NCBI RefSeq assembly: GCF_002261355.1
Contig: NZ_NEVU01000003.1
Span: 868,001-932,000, forward strand
Source of the DNA: Bordetella genomosp. 12
GTDB taxonomy: Bacteria > Pseudomonadota > Gammaproteobacteria > Burkholderiales > Burkholderiaceae_B
Reading direction: 5' to 3'
Length of the DNA: 64,000 nt
Of the stretch, positions 44,977 through 54,277 are shown one piece after another (within the stretch, counting starts at the first letter, position 1; each line of letters starts with the position of its first letter). The notes below the pieces were generated by a model. That model was not told the DNA's origin. It saw only the letters and a program-made list of their open reading frames with translations, and searched no databases. Made by a program: the position numbers and the translations under genes.

Positions 44977-46692
44977 TTAGAGATCCTCGGAGCCGAGCAG
45001 CATCTCGGTCAGACCGCGGCCAGCCTTGACCATCGGCCACACGTTTTCGGTGCGGTCGGTGATGAAGTCGAGAAACACCAGGCGATCCTTATGCTTTTTG
45101 AACGCCTCGCGCAGCGCCGGCTCGACGTCGGCCGGCCGCTCGATGCGCAGGCCGACATGCCCATAGGCCTCGGCGACCTTGACGAAGTCCGGCAGCGAGT
45201 CCATGTACGACTCGGAATAGCGCGAGCCATAATCGATCTGCTGCCACTGCCGGACCATGCCCAGAAAGCGGTTGTTCAGGCAGACGATCTTGGGCGTCAG
45301 GTGGTATTGCTGGCAGGTCGACAGCTCCTGGATGTTCATCTGGATCGAGGCCTCGCCGGTGATGACGGCGATGTCCGAACCCGGATTGGCCATCTGCACG
45401 CCCATGGCGTAAGGCAGCCCGACCCCCATGGTGCCCAGCCCGCCGGAGTTGATCCAGCGGCGCGGCTTGTCGAAGCGGTAGTACTGCGCAGCCCACATCT
45501 GATGCTGGCCCACATCGGAGGTGACGAAAGCGTCGCCGCCCGTCACTTCCCAGAGCTTCTCGACCACGAACTGCGGCTTGATGACCTCGTCGGACGGCGC
45601 ATACTTCAGGCATTCGCGCGCGCGCCATGCCTCGACCTGCTGCCACCACTTTTCCTGTGAAGCGGGTTTGCTTTCCTGGCGCGCCTGCTCGTATTGCGCG
45701 ATGAGCTCGGTCAGGACGTCCTTGACGTTGCCCACGATGGGCACATCCACGCGCACCCGTTTGGAGATCGAAGAAGGATCGATATCGATGTGGATGATCT
45801 TGCGGGCGTTCTGGGCGAAATGCTTGGGATTGCCGATCACGCGGTCGTCGAAACGCGCGCCGATGGCCAGCAGCACATCACAGTGCTGCATGGCCATATT
45901 GGCCTCATACGTGCCATGCATGCCCGGCATGCCCACGAAATGGCGATCCGACGCCGGCATGGCGCCCAACCCCATCAACGTGTTGGTGCAGGGCGCGCCC
46001 AGCAGGTCCACCAGTTTGCGCAGCTCATCGGATGCATCGGAGAGAATCACCCCGCCGCCGGAGTAGATCATCGGGCGCTCGGCGCCCAGCAGCATCTGCA
46101 CGGCCTTTTTGATCTGCCCTTGGTGGCCCTTGGTCACGGGCGCATAGGAGCGCATGGCAATTTCACCCTTTTTGGGCGTGTACTTGCACTGCGCGACCGT
46201 GATGTCCTTGGGGATGTCCACCAGCACCGGGCCCGGACGGCCCGTGCGCGCGATATAAAAAGCGCGGCGCATGGTTTCGGCCAGATCCTTGACGTCACGC
46301 ACTAGGAAGTTGTGCTTGACGCAGGGACGGGTAATGCCGACGGTGTCGCACTCCTGGAAGGCATCTTCGCCGATGGCGGCAGTGGGCACCTGCCCGCTGA
46401 TGATCACCATCGGAATCGAGTCCATATAGGCCGTGGCAATGCCGGTCACGGCATTGGTCACGCCCGGACCGCTGGTCACGATGCAGACACCGACCTTTTG
46501 CGACGCGCGCGAATAGGCATCGGCGGCGTGCACGGCAGCCTGCTCGTGGCGCACCAGGATGTGCTGAAATTTGTCTTGCTTGAAAATCGCGTCGTAGATG
46601 TAAAGCACCGCGCCGCCGGGATAGCCGAAAACGTGTTCCACGCCTTCTTCGGCCAGGCAGCGCACGACGATATCGGCGCCATTGAGTTCCAT
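44977..46692 (-). CDS. ilvI: Acetolactate synthase large (catalytic) subunit
   Basis: This 571-residue thiamine diphosphate- and FAD-dependent enzyme condenses pyruvate units in valine, leucine and isoleucine synthesis. The N-terminal TPP-binding block is EGVEHVFGYPGGAVLYIYD with the catalytic Glu in VRHEQAAVHAADAYSR. The central FAD region has AIGARFDDRVIGN, and the C-terminal TPP motif is near EASIQMNIQELSTCQQ. I chose ATG 46692, which has GGAAAG upstream; the frame continues far upstream without family similarity. It is first in ilvI-ilvH-ilvC. Confidence 0.97.
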   Translation of the reverse strand: MELNGADIVVRCLAEEGVEHVFGYPGGAVLYIYDAIFKQDKFQHILVRHEQAAVHAADAYSRASQKVGVCIVTSGPGVTNAVTGIATAYMDSIPMVIISGQVPTAAIGEDAFQECDTVGITRPCVKHNFLVRDVKDLAETMRRAFYIARTGRPGPVLVDIPKDITVAQCKYTPKKGEIAMRSYAPVTKGHQGQIKKAVQMLLGAERPMIYSGGGVILSDASDELRKLVDLLGAPCTNTLMGLGAMPASDRHFVGMPGMHGTYEANMAMQHCDVLLAIGARFDDRVIGNPKHFAQNARKIIHIDIDPSSISKRVRVDVPIVGNVKDVLTELIAQYEQARQESKPASQEKWWQQVEAWRARECLKYAPSDEVIKPQFVVEKLWEVTGGDAFVTSDVGQHQMWAAQYYRFDKPRRWINSGGLGTMGVGLPYAMGVQMANPGSDIAVITGEASIQMNIQELSTCQQYHLTPKIVCLNNRFLGMVRQWQQIDYGSRYSESYMDSLPDFVKVAEAYGHVGLRIERPADVEPALREAFKKHKDRLVFLDFITDRTENVWPMVKAGRGLTEMLLGSEDL

Positions 46693-47159
46693 GTTGTCTT
46701 TCCTTTCTGTGCCGGCCCTGTTCCCCTGGCTGCCGCTCGCCCGGATACGGCGGCGACTGAGCCCATGCCAAGCTCGGCAACATAATCCGGCGCTTTGCGG
46801 CTCACGGAGCCACGCCACCCGGACACCCTGCCGACCCGGCACACGCTCGTCAGAGACGCAGTGCAAACGCCCAAGAGGCGTCGGAGGTCGAAATGGAAGC
46901 CTTGGCAACACACGCTTGTGGCGCGGCCAACAGCAAGTCTTACTGGCGCAGCAGGCCGCGGAAGGTGGCCCGGGCCCTGCTCGCCCGCGCGCCGGATTCG
47001 GATAGCAGACCGGCGCAAGAGGGGGCAATTTACCGCGTTGCGGCATACTCCGCAAATCGCATCGTGGCCCTCTGGCCGCCGGCGCGGTTTTTTGGCGCCG
47101 CCGCAAGGCTTAATTACTCATCCGCCCCCAAAAAAACCAGGCGAATCTCTATACTTGGG
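46693..47159. promoter_or_regulatory. Divergent intergenic region between ilvI and the FUSC gene
   Basis: About 470 bases without a confident gene separate two divergent genes and must hold the ilvI-ilvH-ilvC promoter. A good ribosome site (GGAAAG) precedes the ilvI ATG. I did not find a convincing leader peptide with runs of branched-chain codons followed by an attenuator. Confidence 0.4.
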
Positions 47160-49391
47160 ATGTCGTCACTTGCCTTCGCCACCATGGACCTGCGCATCGC
47201 CAGCATCCGGCGCTTTCTCTACAGCCATTATTTCTTCGGCGGCGTGCGCCAGGCAGTCGGCATGCTGCTGCCCGTACTGGTGCTGGGCGGCATTTTCGGG
47301 CAATACAGCATAGGCCTGGTCGCCACGTTCGGCGCCCAATGCCTGGCCATCATCGATCAGCCGGGCGGGCCACAGCGCCATCGCAGCAACGAGATGCTGG
47401 GCGGCGCCCTGCTGGGTGTGTCCACGGTCACCATCACCGGCCTGGCCTCGACCTACCCGGTGCTGCTCTGGTTCATCGTAATAGGCCAGTGCTTTCTGTT
47501 TTCGATGTTTTCGGTCTTTGGCAAGCGCGGCGGGCTGATCGGCTTTGCCGGCCTCTTGCTCATGACGCTGACCATGCACTCGCCGATGGCGCCCGATCAG
47601 GTGGTATGGCACTCGCTGGCCACGTTGGGCGGCTCCTTGTTCTATCTGCTGTTCAGCCTGAGCTTTCGGCGCATTTTCTGGCTGCGCGAAGAGCGCCAGG
47701 CGATGTCGGTGGCCCTCTTCGCCACGGCCGACTACATGGCCACCCGCGCCAGCTTCTATGACGAAAACGCCGATCTGGACGAGTCATACCGCCTGCTGAT
47801 GCAGCGTCAGTCCACCATGACCGACACCCACCAGGCCGCGCGCGACCTGGTGCTGCGCGCGCTGCCGCGCGGCAAGGGCTTTCGCGAAAGCGACCGGGTC
47901 ATGCTGTGGAATATGTTTGTCGACATGCTGCAGCTGCTCGACACCCTGGTGGCCACCCACACCGACTATGCCTTGCTGCGCCGCGCGCTGGCGGGCAACG
48001 ACGCGCTGATCTTCATGCGCGACTCGCTGGTCAAAATGTCGCTGGAACTCAACCGCATCGCGCTGGATGTCTCGCGGGGCCGCACCACGCAGTACCGCAG
48101 CAGCGCCAAGGCCGAGTTGCGCGCCATCGAGTACGAGATCGAACAGCTCAAGCAGCAAGGCCTGGGCGAGCGCGAACCCGAAATACTGGCTCTGCTCATC
48201 CAGGTGCTGCGCCGGCTGCGCAATGCCGCACGCATTGTCGACCGCCTGGCCGACCATACGCAAGACCGCCCGGACGCCGTGCCCACCAGCGCCTTGCGCA
48301 TCAACAAGTCTCTGACGCGCTTCATGTCGCGCCAGGAAGTCCGCCTGGGCATGATCACCAGCAACCTGCGCCTGGACTCGCCGCACTGCCGCTACGCGCT
48401 GCGCGTGGCGCTGGCGGCGGCCATCGCCCTGGGCCTGATCGGCAGCTGGCTGCCCGCCAATATGGCCGCGCACAGCTATTGGGTGCTGCTGACCATCGTC
48501 ATCATCATGAAGCCCGGCTTCGCCCTGACGCGCCAGCGTAACGGCTGGCGCCTGATGGGCACGCTGATAGGCTGCATGCTGGCGCTGGCCCTGTTCATGG
48601 TGACCAGCAAGCCGGCCATTCTGTTTGCCGTGCTGCTTGGCGCCTGCATCATGGGCAACAGCCTGGTCCAGCTCAACTACATGGGCAGCGCGATTTTCAA
48701 TACCCTCTTCGTAGTGCTGGTGTTTCACTTCGTCGCGCCGGGCACGGTGTCGCTCGAAGTCATCGGCGAACGCGCCATCGACACCGTCCTGGGCTGCGTG
48801 CTGGCGCTGCTGTGCAGCTATATCCTGCCCTGGTGGGAGGCGCGCTACATGAAGCCCCTGGCCCAGGCCGCCTCGCGCGCCAATCTCGAATACCTGCGCG
48901 AGGGCATGAAATACATCCAGGTTGTGCGTCAGCACACGGGCACCTCGTCCCCGGACAGCGACAACGCCATCGCCGACGCCGATCTGGCCTGGCGCTTCGC
49001 GCGCAAGAACGTGCACATCGCCTTTAGCAACTACGCCGAAGCTTTCTATCGCATGATGAGCGAGCCGCAGCAGCACCAGGTCAACGTGCCGGAGTTCAAC
49101 AACCTGCTGATCCAGAACCACATCCTGGCCTCGCAGATCACCGCCGCCGTGCCCACCCTGGCCGCCATGCCGCAAACCCCGCCCGAGGTTCAGCAGGCGC
49201 TCGACGGCATCGAACAATGCTTGCAGACGGATGGACCCGAGCCCGCCGAGCTGCCGGCTCAGTTCGACACCAAGGGAGACGGGGCCACGCTGGCCTATCC
49301 GCTCAAGCAGATGGTGCGCGCGGCGGTCATGATCCGCCAGGAGCTGACCGCCGTGGCAGACCCGGACGAACCCGGGCTGGTCAGCGCTTAA
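47160..49391 (+). CDS. FUSC-family (YccS/YhfK-like) inner-membrane protein
   Basis: The 743-residue product has two membrane blocks: about 25-165 (VRQAVGMLLPVLVLGGIFG, LLWFIVIGQCFLFSMFSVF, and a GGSLFYLLFSLSFRRIFWLREERQ end) and about 415-560 (ALRVALAAAIALGLIGSWLP, SYWVLLTIVIIMKPGFALTRQRNGWR, then ILFAVLLGACIMGNS). A long cytoplasmic domain lies between and another at the C-terminus. The SYWVLLTxxxxxxPxxxxTxxR region is the FUSC signature. Members are linked to aromatic-acid or other efflux, but the substrate is unknown. ATG 47160 or 47184 could be the start; neither has a clear ribosome site. Confidence 0.85.
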   Translation: MSSLAFATMDLRIASIRRFLYSHYFFGGVRQAVGMLLPVLVLGGIFGQYSIGLVATFGAQCLAIIDQPGGPQRHRSNEMLGGALLGVSTVTITGLASTYPVLLWFIVIGQCFLFSMFSVFGKRGGLIGFAGLLLMTLTMHSPMAPDQVVWHSLATLGGSLFYLLFSLSFRRIFWLREERQAMSVALFATADYMATRASFYDENADLDESYRLLMQRQSTMTDTHQAARDLVLRALPRGKGFRESDRVMLWNMFVDMLQLLDTLVATHTDYALLRRALAGNDALIFMRDSLVKMSLELNRIALDVSRGRTTQYRSSAKAELRAIEYEIEQLKQQGLGEREPEILALLIQVLRRLRNAARIVDRLADHTQDRPDAVPTSALRINKSLTRFMSRQEVRLGMITSNLRLDSPHCRYALRVALAAAIALGLIGSWLPANMAAHSYWVLLTIVIIMKPGFALTRQRNGWRLMGTLIGCMLALALFMVTSKPAILFAVLLGACIMGNSLVQLNYMGSAIFNTLFVVLVFHFVAPGTVSLEVIGERAIDTVLGCVLALLCSYILPWWEARYMKPLAQAASRANLEYLREGMKYIQVVRQHTGTSSPDSDNAIADADLAWRFARKNVHIAFSNYAEAFYRMMSEPQQHQVNVPEFNNLLIQNHILASQITAAVPTLAAMPQTPPEVQQALDGIEQCLQTDGPEPAELPAQFDTKGDGATLAYPLKQMVRAAVMIRQELTAVADPDEPGLVSA

Positions 49392-50161
49392 TCCTGGCGG
49401 CGCCGGAAGACAAGCTTGTCGGCACTCGAGGCCGAGGCATCGTAGGCATAGCCTTCGCTGTCAAACCCCTGCAAGCCCTCCGGCTTGTTGACCTTGTGCT
49501 CGATGGCATAGCGCGCCATCAGGCCGCGCGCCCGCTTGGCATGAAAACTGATGATCTTCCAGGCGCCGTTCTTCCAGTCCTGGAACACGCATTGCACGAC
49601 CCGTGCCTGCAAGGTCTTGAGATCCACCGACTTGAAATACTCCTCGGAGGCCAGATTGACGATGACAGGCGCTTTTTCTCCCTCTTGCCGCTCGTTGAGA
49701 TAACTGGCAATGGTGCTGCCCCAGTACTCATAGAGATTTTTGCCTTTGGCAGTCTCCAGCCGCGTGCCCATTTCCAGACGATAAGGCTGCATCAGATCCA
49801 GCGGGCGCAACGCGCCGTACAGCCCGCTCAGGATGACGACATGCTCCTGGGCCCACTCCAATTGCCGCGCCGACAGGGCCGATGCCTCCAGACCCTCGTA
49901 GACATCCCCATTGAATGCCAGCACCGCCTGGCGCGCATTGTCCTGCGTGAAGGTCTTGGTCCAGGCGGCATAGCGGCCCACATTCAGCTCCGCCAGCGCC
50001 TGACTCAAGCTCATCAACGCCGCGATATCGTCGGCAGACTTGGTCTTGAGCACCTTGATGAGCGCCGCGGCCTGATCCACGAACAAAGGCTGCGTGTGCG
50101 TCTGCACCTGCAACGGAGAGTCGTAATCGAGCTTTTTGGCGGGAGAAAGCAAAAACAGCAT
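49388..50161 (-). CDS. yaaA: Peroxide stress protein YaaA
   Basis: The 257-residue product matches the DUF328/UPF0246 family, which lowers free iron during hydrogen peroxide stress in Escherichia coli. The N-terminus MLFLLSPAKKLDYDSP is diagnostic, as are FNGDVYEGLEASALS (about 83-97), LSGLYGALRPLDLMQPYRLEMGT (about 110-132) and the C-terminal ISFHAKRARGLMARY. ATG 50161 is preferred to upstream codons by family length. It overlaps the end of the convergent FUSC gene by 4 bases and follows the 3-hydroxybutyrate dehydrogenase gene by 19 bases. Confidence 0.95.
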   Translation of the reverse strand: MLFLLSPAKKLDYDSPLQVQTHTQPLFVDQAAALIKVLKTKSADDIAALMSLSQALAELNVGRYAAWTKTFTQDNARQAVLAFNGDVYEGLEASALSARQLEWAQEHVVILSGLYGALRPLDLMQPYRLEMGTRLETAKGKNLYEYWGSTIASYLNERQEGEKAPVIVNLASEEYFKSVDLKTLQARVVQCVFQDWKNGAWKIISFHAKRARGLMARYAIEHKVNKPEGLQGFDSEGYAYDASASSADKLVFRRRQD

Positions 50162-50180
50162 GAGGGAGAAATCCTTGTTA

Positions 50181-50963
50181 TCAGCGAGCGGTCCAGCCGC
50201 CATCGACAGAAATGGTCGTACCGGTGATCTGCTCAGCGGCATCCGAAGCCAGGAAGACGGCCGTGCCGCCCAGCTGCTCGGGTGTGACGAACTGCAGCGA
50301 AGGCTGCTTTTCGCTCAGCAGTTCGCGCGCGGCGGCCTCCTGGTCCACGCCGCCCTTGGCAGCCAGTGCAGAAATCTGCTTTTCGACCAGCGGAGTACGC
50401 ACCCAACCCGGGCAGATGGCATTGGCCGTCACCCCCGTGCCGGCCGTCTCGAGCGCGGTGACCTTGGTCAACCCCACCACGCCGTGCTTGGCCGCCACAT
50501 AGGCGGACTTCTGGGCCGAGCCCACCAGACCATGCGCCGACGCAATATTGATGATGCGGCCCCAACCCTGCTTTTTCATGTGGGGCAACGCCGCGGCCGA
50601 ACCATGAAAAACGGCCGACAGATTCAGCGCGAGAATGGCGTCCCACTTCTCGGCCGGAAAATCCTCGATCAGCGCGGTGTGCTGAATACCGGCGTTGTTG
50701 ACCAGAATGTCGATGCGGCCCAGCGCCTGTACGGTGTTGGCCACCAGTTGACGCACCGCCTCACCCTTGGACAGATCCGCGGCGTCATACAGCACCTGCA
50801 CCTTGCACTGCGCGGCCAGATCGGCACGCAACTTCTCGATTTCGGCAGCGTCGCCAAAACCATTGAGCACGACATCGGCGCCCTGCTGCGCGAATGCGCG
50901 GGCGATCCCCAGGCCTATGCCGCTGGTGGAACCGGTGACGACTGCAACTTTGCCTTTAAGCAT
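50181..50963 (-). CDS. bdhA: 3-hydroxybutyrate dehydrogenase (SDR family)
   Basis: This 260-residue NAD-dependent short-chain dehydrogenase oxidises D-3-hydroxybutyrate to acetoacetate, the entry to polyhydroxybutyrate and ketone-body use. The cofactor motif is TGSTSGIGLGIA (about 10-21), the structural NNAG is in ILVNNAGIQHTA (about 86-97), and the catalytic triad lies in NIASAHGLVGS with Ser and SAYVAAKHG with Tyr and Lys (about 153-161). The length and the FVTPEQLGGTAVFLASD-type C-terminus match the BdhA branch. It precedes yaaA on the same strand. Confidence 0.93.
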   Translation of the reverse strand: MLKGKVAVVTGSTSGIGLGIARAFAQQGADVVLNGFGDAAEIEKLRADLAAQCKVQVLYDAADLSKGEAVRQLVANTVQALGRIDILVNNAGIQHTALIEDFPAEKWDAILALNLSAVFHGSAAALPHMKKQGWGRIINIASAHGLVGSAQKSAYVAAKHGVVGLTKVTALETAGTGVTANAICPGWVRTPLVEKQISALAAKGGVDQEAAARELLSEKQPSLQFVTPEQLGGTAVFLASDAAEQITGTTISVDGGWTAR

Positions 50964-51299
50964 GAAGATACTCCGCTGGGTCTAGGGCCACTAAGTGTAT
51001 CCCTGCCGCGTCCGTTTGGCGTGCCGCCACACCGCGCAACACCTGCGACCGAGCCCGCGGCCGGCGGTCGATCCGCCCTCGTCCGCCGGCGTAGCCGGAT
51101 GGCACGACGCGGGCCGCATCGACCAGCCCAAAGAAAAATTTGCAGAATGCAAAATTTTGGGTAGAATAGCGGGCTTTCGTGCTTCGGCAACGCAGCGGGA
51201 AACAAACCGGTTTAAATCATCGATCTTTCCGGAGATCGGGATCGACGTTATCGGCTCTGACCACGGCCAAGCGTTGCAACAGGTTTGCGCAAGACACCA
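50964..51299. other. Intergenic region before tRNA-Ser(CGA)
   Basis: No gene is visible in these 336 bases. The stretch holds the divergent promoters of the dehydrogenase (minus) and of the tRNA (plus). An AT-richer segment at about 51130-51175 (AAAATTTTGGGTAGAATAG) may be the tRNA promoter. Confidence 0.4.
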
Positions 51300-51391
<92 letters not shown>

Positions 51392-51448
51392 ATCTTTTGC
51401 ATGAGGTTGTGCGCAACGGCTTTTACGTTTGCATCAACCTCTGCGATC

Positions 51449-51480
51449 AAAGGCCATCGACGCACATCGATGGCCTTTTT
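51449..51480 (+). terminator. Terminator downstream of tRNA-Ser(CGA)
   Basis: AAAGGCCATCGA and its near-perfect complement (TCGATGGCCTTT) enclose a short loop and are followed by T-residues on the plus strand. The stem is symmetrical, so it may also end the convergent esterase transcript. Confidence 0.7.
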
Positions 51481-51540
51481 GCTTTGGCTGCGCGTGAATT
51501 CCTTTGGAAGATCGCCGGGCCAGGCCGCAGCCGTTCCTCC

Positions 51541-52542
51541 TTACCGCAACGGCGTGACCGTGCGAAAGAACAGCGATGCGTCAAACGCTTGCTCGACGTG
51601 CATGGGGAGGTAGTGGGCAGTCCCGCCCCAGTAGCTGCCACGGACGCTGTTCGCCGATTTCACCCACGAACGAACGTCCTCTTTGCCAAAATCGAGAATG
51701 GCACACTCCACACCGGTGGCGGCGAGACGACCATCCAAGGAGTCGAGCTCGGGAGGCGCAAGATGCCTCGTGAGGTTGCCACCATCCTGAACTCGTCCTG
51801 TCGCATAGGCCGACCCCAACACAAACAACTGGGAGCCTAGTTCTTGACGCAATGTCTGCCCCAAGGTGGGCGTGCCAGCAGGCGGCTGCCGCGAGACATC
51901 GCTGCGCAGATGACCATGGTGAGCAAATACGAAGAGCTTTTTGTCTGCGGCAAGCGCCTGCAGATGGTGCAACAGCATCTCCGCCATCCCCCTCGCTTTT
52001 GGCGGCATGTGAGAGCCTTCAGCCAACGGATGCCGCCAGTCCATGCCGGCAAACCGAATCTGCTCATGCTCGGCAGCCTGCGCGTTGTAGTTCCGCATCC
52101 ATATCAGCAGCTCGCGGTTCTCGTCGAAAGGCTTGTCGCGCCATCGATAGCGGCGATTGGCGGTAAATACGCTTTCGACCAGCTCATCGCTCAATTCGCC
52201 CCGCCCCTGAATGTAGGCATCGACGCTTGCGGCGTTGACGGGATGAGTTTCGGCAACCAATAACCGTACGCCGTGATGCCGCACCAGGAAAGCGAAGAGC
52301 CGGTTGCGCGCCGCCAGAAACTCATGCACACCGTGCGAACCTTCACCGTACGCGATGACGCGCGCCCGCTCGGTCATATTGCCGATCCGCTGAAGATCAT
52401 TGCGGCTCAAACCCGGTGTGCACGTCTGCCACGGCACCTCGGCCGCTGCGATGGGCATATGCCATGGCAGCAGCACCCCCGCCCCCACCAAAAATCGACT
52501 CAGCCCCGCACGCAGAGATATCGGCAATTGCATACTCGCCAT
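51541..52542 (-). CDS. Secreted erythromycin-esterase-like protein, iron-regulated
   Basis: The 333-residue product has a signal peptide (about 1-34, AGVLLPWHMPIAAA) and then an erythromycin-esterase family domain. The active-site block is YGEGSHGVHEF (about 65-75; the family usually has GExTHGxxEF, with catalytic His and Glu), and later AHHGHL supplies another conserved His. Family members hydrolyse macrolactones. The start codon is chosen after the Fur-box region; ATG 52572 would put the start inside it, and ATG 52533 is possible. The gene is divergent from a FecI-like sigma factor and shares its Fur-like box. That context suggests iron starvation control and perhaps a siderophore ester as substrate. 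The latter is inference. Confidence 0.82.
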   Translation of the reverse strand: MASMQLPISLRAGLSRFLVGAGVLLPWHMPIAAAEVPWQTCTPGLSRNDLQRIGNMTERARVIAYGEGSHGVHEFLAARNRLFAFLVRHHGVRLLVAETHPVNAASVDAYIQGRGELSDELVESVFTANRRYRWRDKPFDENRELLIWMRNYNAQAAEHEQIRFAGMDWRHPLAEGSHMPPKARGMAEMLLHHLQALAADKKLFVFAHHGHLRSDVSRQPPAGTPTLGQTLRQELGSQLFVLGSAYATGRVQDGGNLTRHLAPPELDSLDGRLAATGVECAILDFGKEDVRSWVKSANSVRGSYWGGTAHYLPMHVEQAFDASLFFRTVTPLR

Positions 52543-52553
52543 TCTAGTGCGAA

Positions 52554-52576
52554 AATTGAGAGTGATTACCATTACC
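52554..52576. promoter_or_regulatory. Fur-box-like sequence shared by the esterase and sigma set 3
   Basis: AATTGAGAGTGATTACCATT with flanking bases lies in the short divergent gap (about 55 bases) between the esterase and sigma genes. It has the GATTA and AT-rich spacing of Fur boxes and probably controls both directions. Confidence 0.5.
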
Positions 52577-52596
52577 GTTTATTGGTTTTAGCCATT

Positions 52597-53100
52597 TTGT
52601 CTGCGCCTGCTCCCGCCCCCTCCACCACCGTCGAGAGTCTCTACTGCGAGCACCATGGGTGGCTGCAGGATTGGTTGCGACTCCGATTGGGAAATCGATT
52701 CGATGCTGCCGATCTGGCGCAGGATACCTTCTTGCGCTTGCTCAATCGCGGCGCGCACGTGTCGGCTCGAGAACCCCGTGCATTGCTCACCACGATTGCA
52801 AAGGGGGTAGTGGCCAACTTCTATAGGCGCCGGGATCTGGAGAATGCCTATCTGGAGGCGATCGCCCACCTGCCCGTCGCAGACGTTCCCGACGCCGAAA
52901 CCCGCGCCATATTGCTCGAGGCGCTGGTCGAGATCGACCGCCGACTGGAGTCCATCGGCCAGGTGGCCCGGCGCGCGTTTCTGCTGTCCCAGGTCGATGG
53001 CATGAAGCAAACCGATATTGCCCGCGAATTGGGCATCTCTTTGGCGACCGTGCAACGTCACATCGTTCGCGCCGCCCACCAATGTTTCTTCGGCTTGTGA
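52597..53100 (+). CDS. FecI-like ECF sigma factor (set 3)
   Basis: The 167-residue iron-starvation sigma factor resembles set 1: region 2 has LYCEHHGWLQDWLRLRLG and FDAADLAQDTFLRLL, with LLTTIAKGVVANFYRRR (about 55-85). Region 4 has LLSQVDGMKQTDIAREL then ISLATVQRHIVRAAHQCF (about 130-165). No ATG fits; TTG 52597 gives the family-length protein. The upstream frame passes through the esterase gene region on the other strand and is not coding. It is followed by fecR with a 37-base gap. Confidence 0.9.
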   Translation: MSAPAPAPSTTVESLYCEHHGWLQDWLRLRLGNRFDAADLAQDTFLRLLNRGAHVSAREPRALLTTIAKGVVANFYRRRDLENAYLEAIAHLPVADVPDAETRAILLEALVEIDRRLESIGQVARRAFLLSQVDGMKQTDIARELGISLATVQRHIVRAAHQCFFGL

Positions 53101-53137
53101 CCCCGTTCGACGCTCAAGCCCGCCGAACCCTCGCGCC

Positions 53138-54172
53138 ATGATGCCCGCCTCGCCCCATGACCGCCTGAGCGCGGGCAGCGGCAGCCCGAGCTTGCCCGAA
53201 AAAGTGACCATGCAAGCGGTCCGATGGCTGGTGGCACTGCAGGCCGCGGATGCAAATGAGCAGACGCACCGCGCGTGGATGCAGTGGCGCGGCGAGTGCG
53301 CCGACCATGAAATGGCATGGCGGCACATTGAGCGCGTTGGCGGCCAATTGCGCGGCAGCCATGCTCCACTGCTATCGGAGACCTTGGTTCGTGCCGGTCA
53401 AAAACGGACGAGCCGCCGTCAGGCGCTCAAGGTGCTGTCGATATCCATGCTATCCGCGACTGGCGCCTGGACCTTAGGGCAAACCGTGTTGTGGCAACGT
53501 TGGCGGGCCGACTACAGTGCTGACGTCGGCGAGCAACGCCGGATCGCGCTTCCAGATGGCACGGACATGCTGATCAATTCCGGCAGCGCTGTCGACGTGC
53601 AATTCAGTCAGGATGAGCGGCTGGTGCGACTGGTCGCAGGTGAGGTGTTCGTCTCGTCTGCCGTCGATCCACAGTCGGTTTCCACGGGCCGATCGCGCCC
53701 ACTGATTGTTCAAACCGATCAAGGACGGGTACAGGCTTTGGGCACGCAGTTCGCCGTGCGACAGCTGGAAGCAGAAACGGCGGTCAGCATTCTCGAGGGT
53801 GCGGTGGCCATTATGCCCGTGAACGCCACATCGGGGCGGCAGGTCTTTCAGCGCGGTGAACAAGTCCAGTTCGGTCGGACGGCTATCTCCAGCGTTACGG
53901 CGTTGCGCGCCACGGATCTTGCCTGGTCCACGGGGATGCTGATCGCCCGCGATATGCCTCTGCCGGCATTTCTTTCCGAGCTGTCCCGCTATCGACATGG
54001 CTGGCTTCAATGCGACCCTAGCCTTAACGAGCTGAAGATCTCCGGCATTTATCCGCTCCGCGACAGCGACCGTGTGCTCGAAATGGTCGCCGCCACCCAC
54101 CACCTCGAACTCCGCAGGCGCTCGAAGTATTGGGTATTGGTTGTGCCGCGCGCCGACCAGCCCTCGGCCTAG
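53138..54172 (+). CDS. FecR-family signal transducer (set 3)
   Basis: The 344-residue product has a cytoplasmic part with MQAVRWLVALQAADANEQ and HRAWMQWRGE (about 25-52), then MAWRHIERVGGQL. A membrane segment lies at about 102-122 (LSISMLSATGAWTLGQTVLW). The FecR domain follows (GEQRRIALPDGTDMLINSGS, about 131-150, and VQALGTQFAV), with a C-terminal AFLSELSRYRHGWLQCDPS. I chose ATG 53138; ATG 53141 is directly next to it. Between the sigma gene and the receptor, it follows the standard order. Confidence 0.9.
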   Translation: MMPASPHDRLSAGSGSPSLPEKVTMQAVRWLVALQAADANEQTHRAWMQWRGECADHEMAWRHIERVGGQLRGSHAPLLSETLVRAGQKRTSRRQALKVLSISMLSATGAWTLGQTVLWQRWRADYSADVGEQRRIALPDGTDMLINSGSAVDVQFSQDERLVRLVAGEVFVSSAVDPQSVSTGRSRPLIVQTDQGRVQALGTQFAVRQLEAETAVSILEGAVAIMPVNATSGRQVFQRGEQVQFGRTAISSVTALRATDLAWSTGMLIARDMPLPAFLSELSRYRHGWLQCDPSLNELKISGIYPLRDSDRVLEMVAATHHLELRRRSKYWVLVVPRADQPSA

Positions 54173-54277
54173 TTACAAAAAAACAGCGGACGATGCGCTC
54201 TTGGTGAGGGCTTTTTCGTTCTCGCGTGGCAACCCTAATAGAACTCATTCATTTGCTTTCCATTAGGGATCTTCATC

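Noticed and set aside
51541-52542. Macrolide-resistance gene
   Set aside because: The family motif fits, but the iron-regulated context argues against naming it as resistance; I report it as a family member only.
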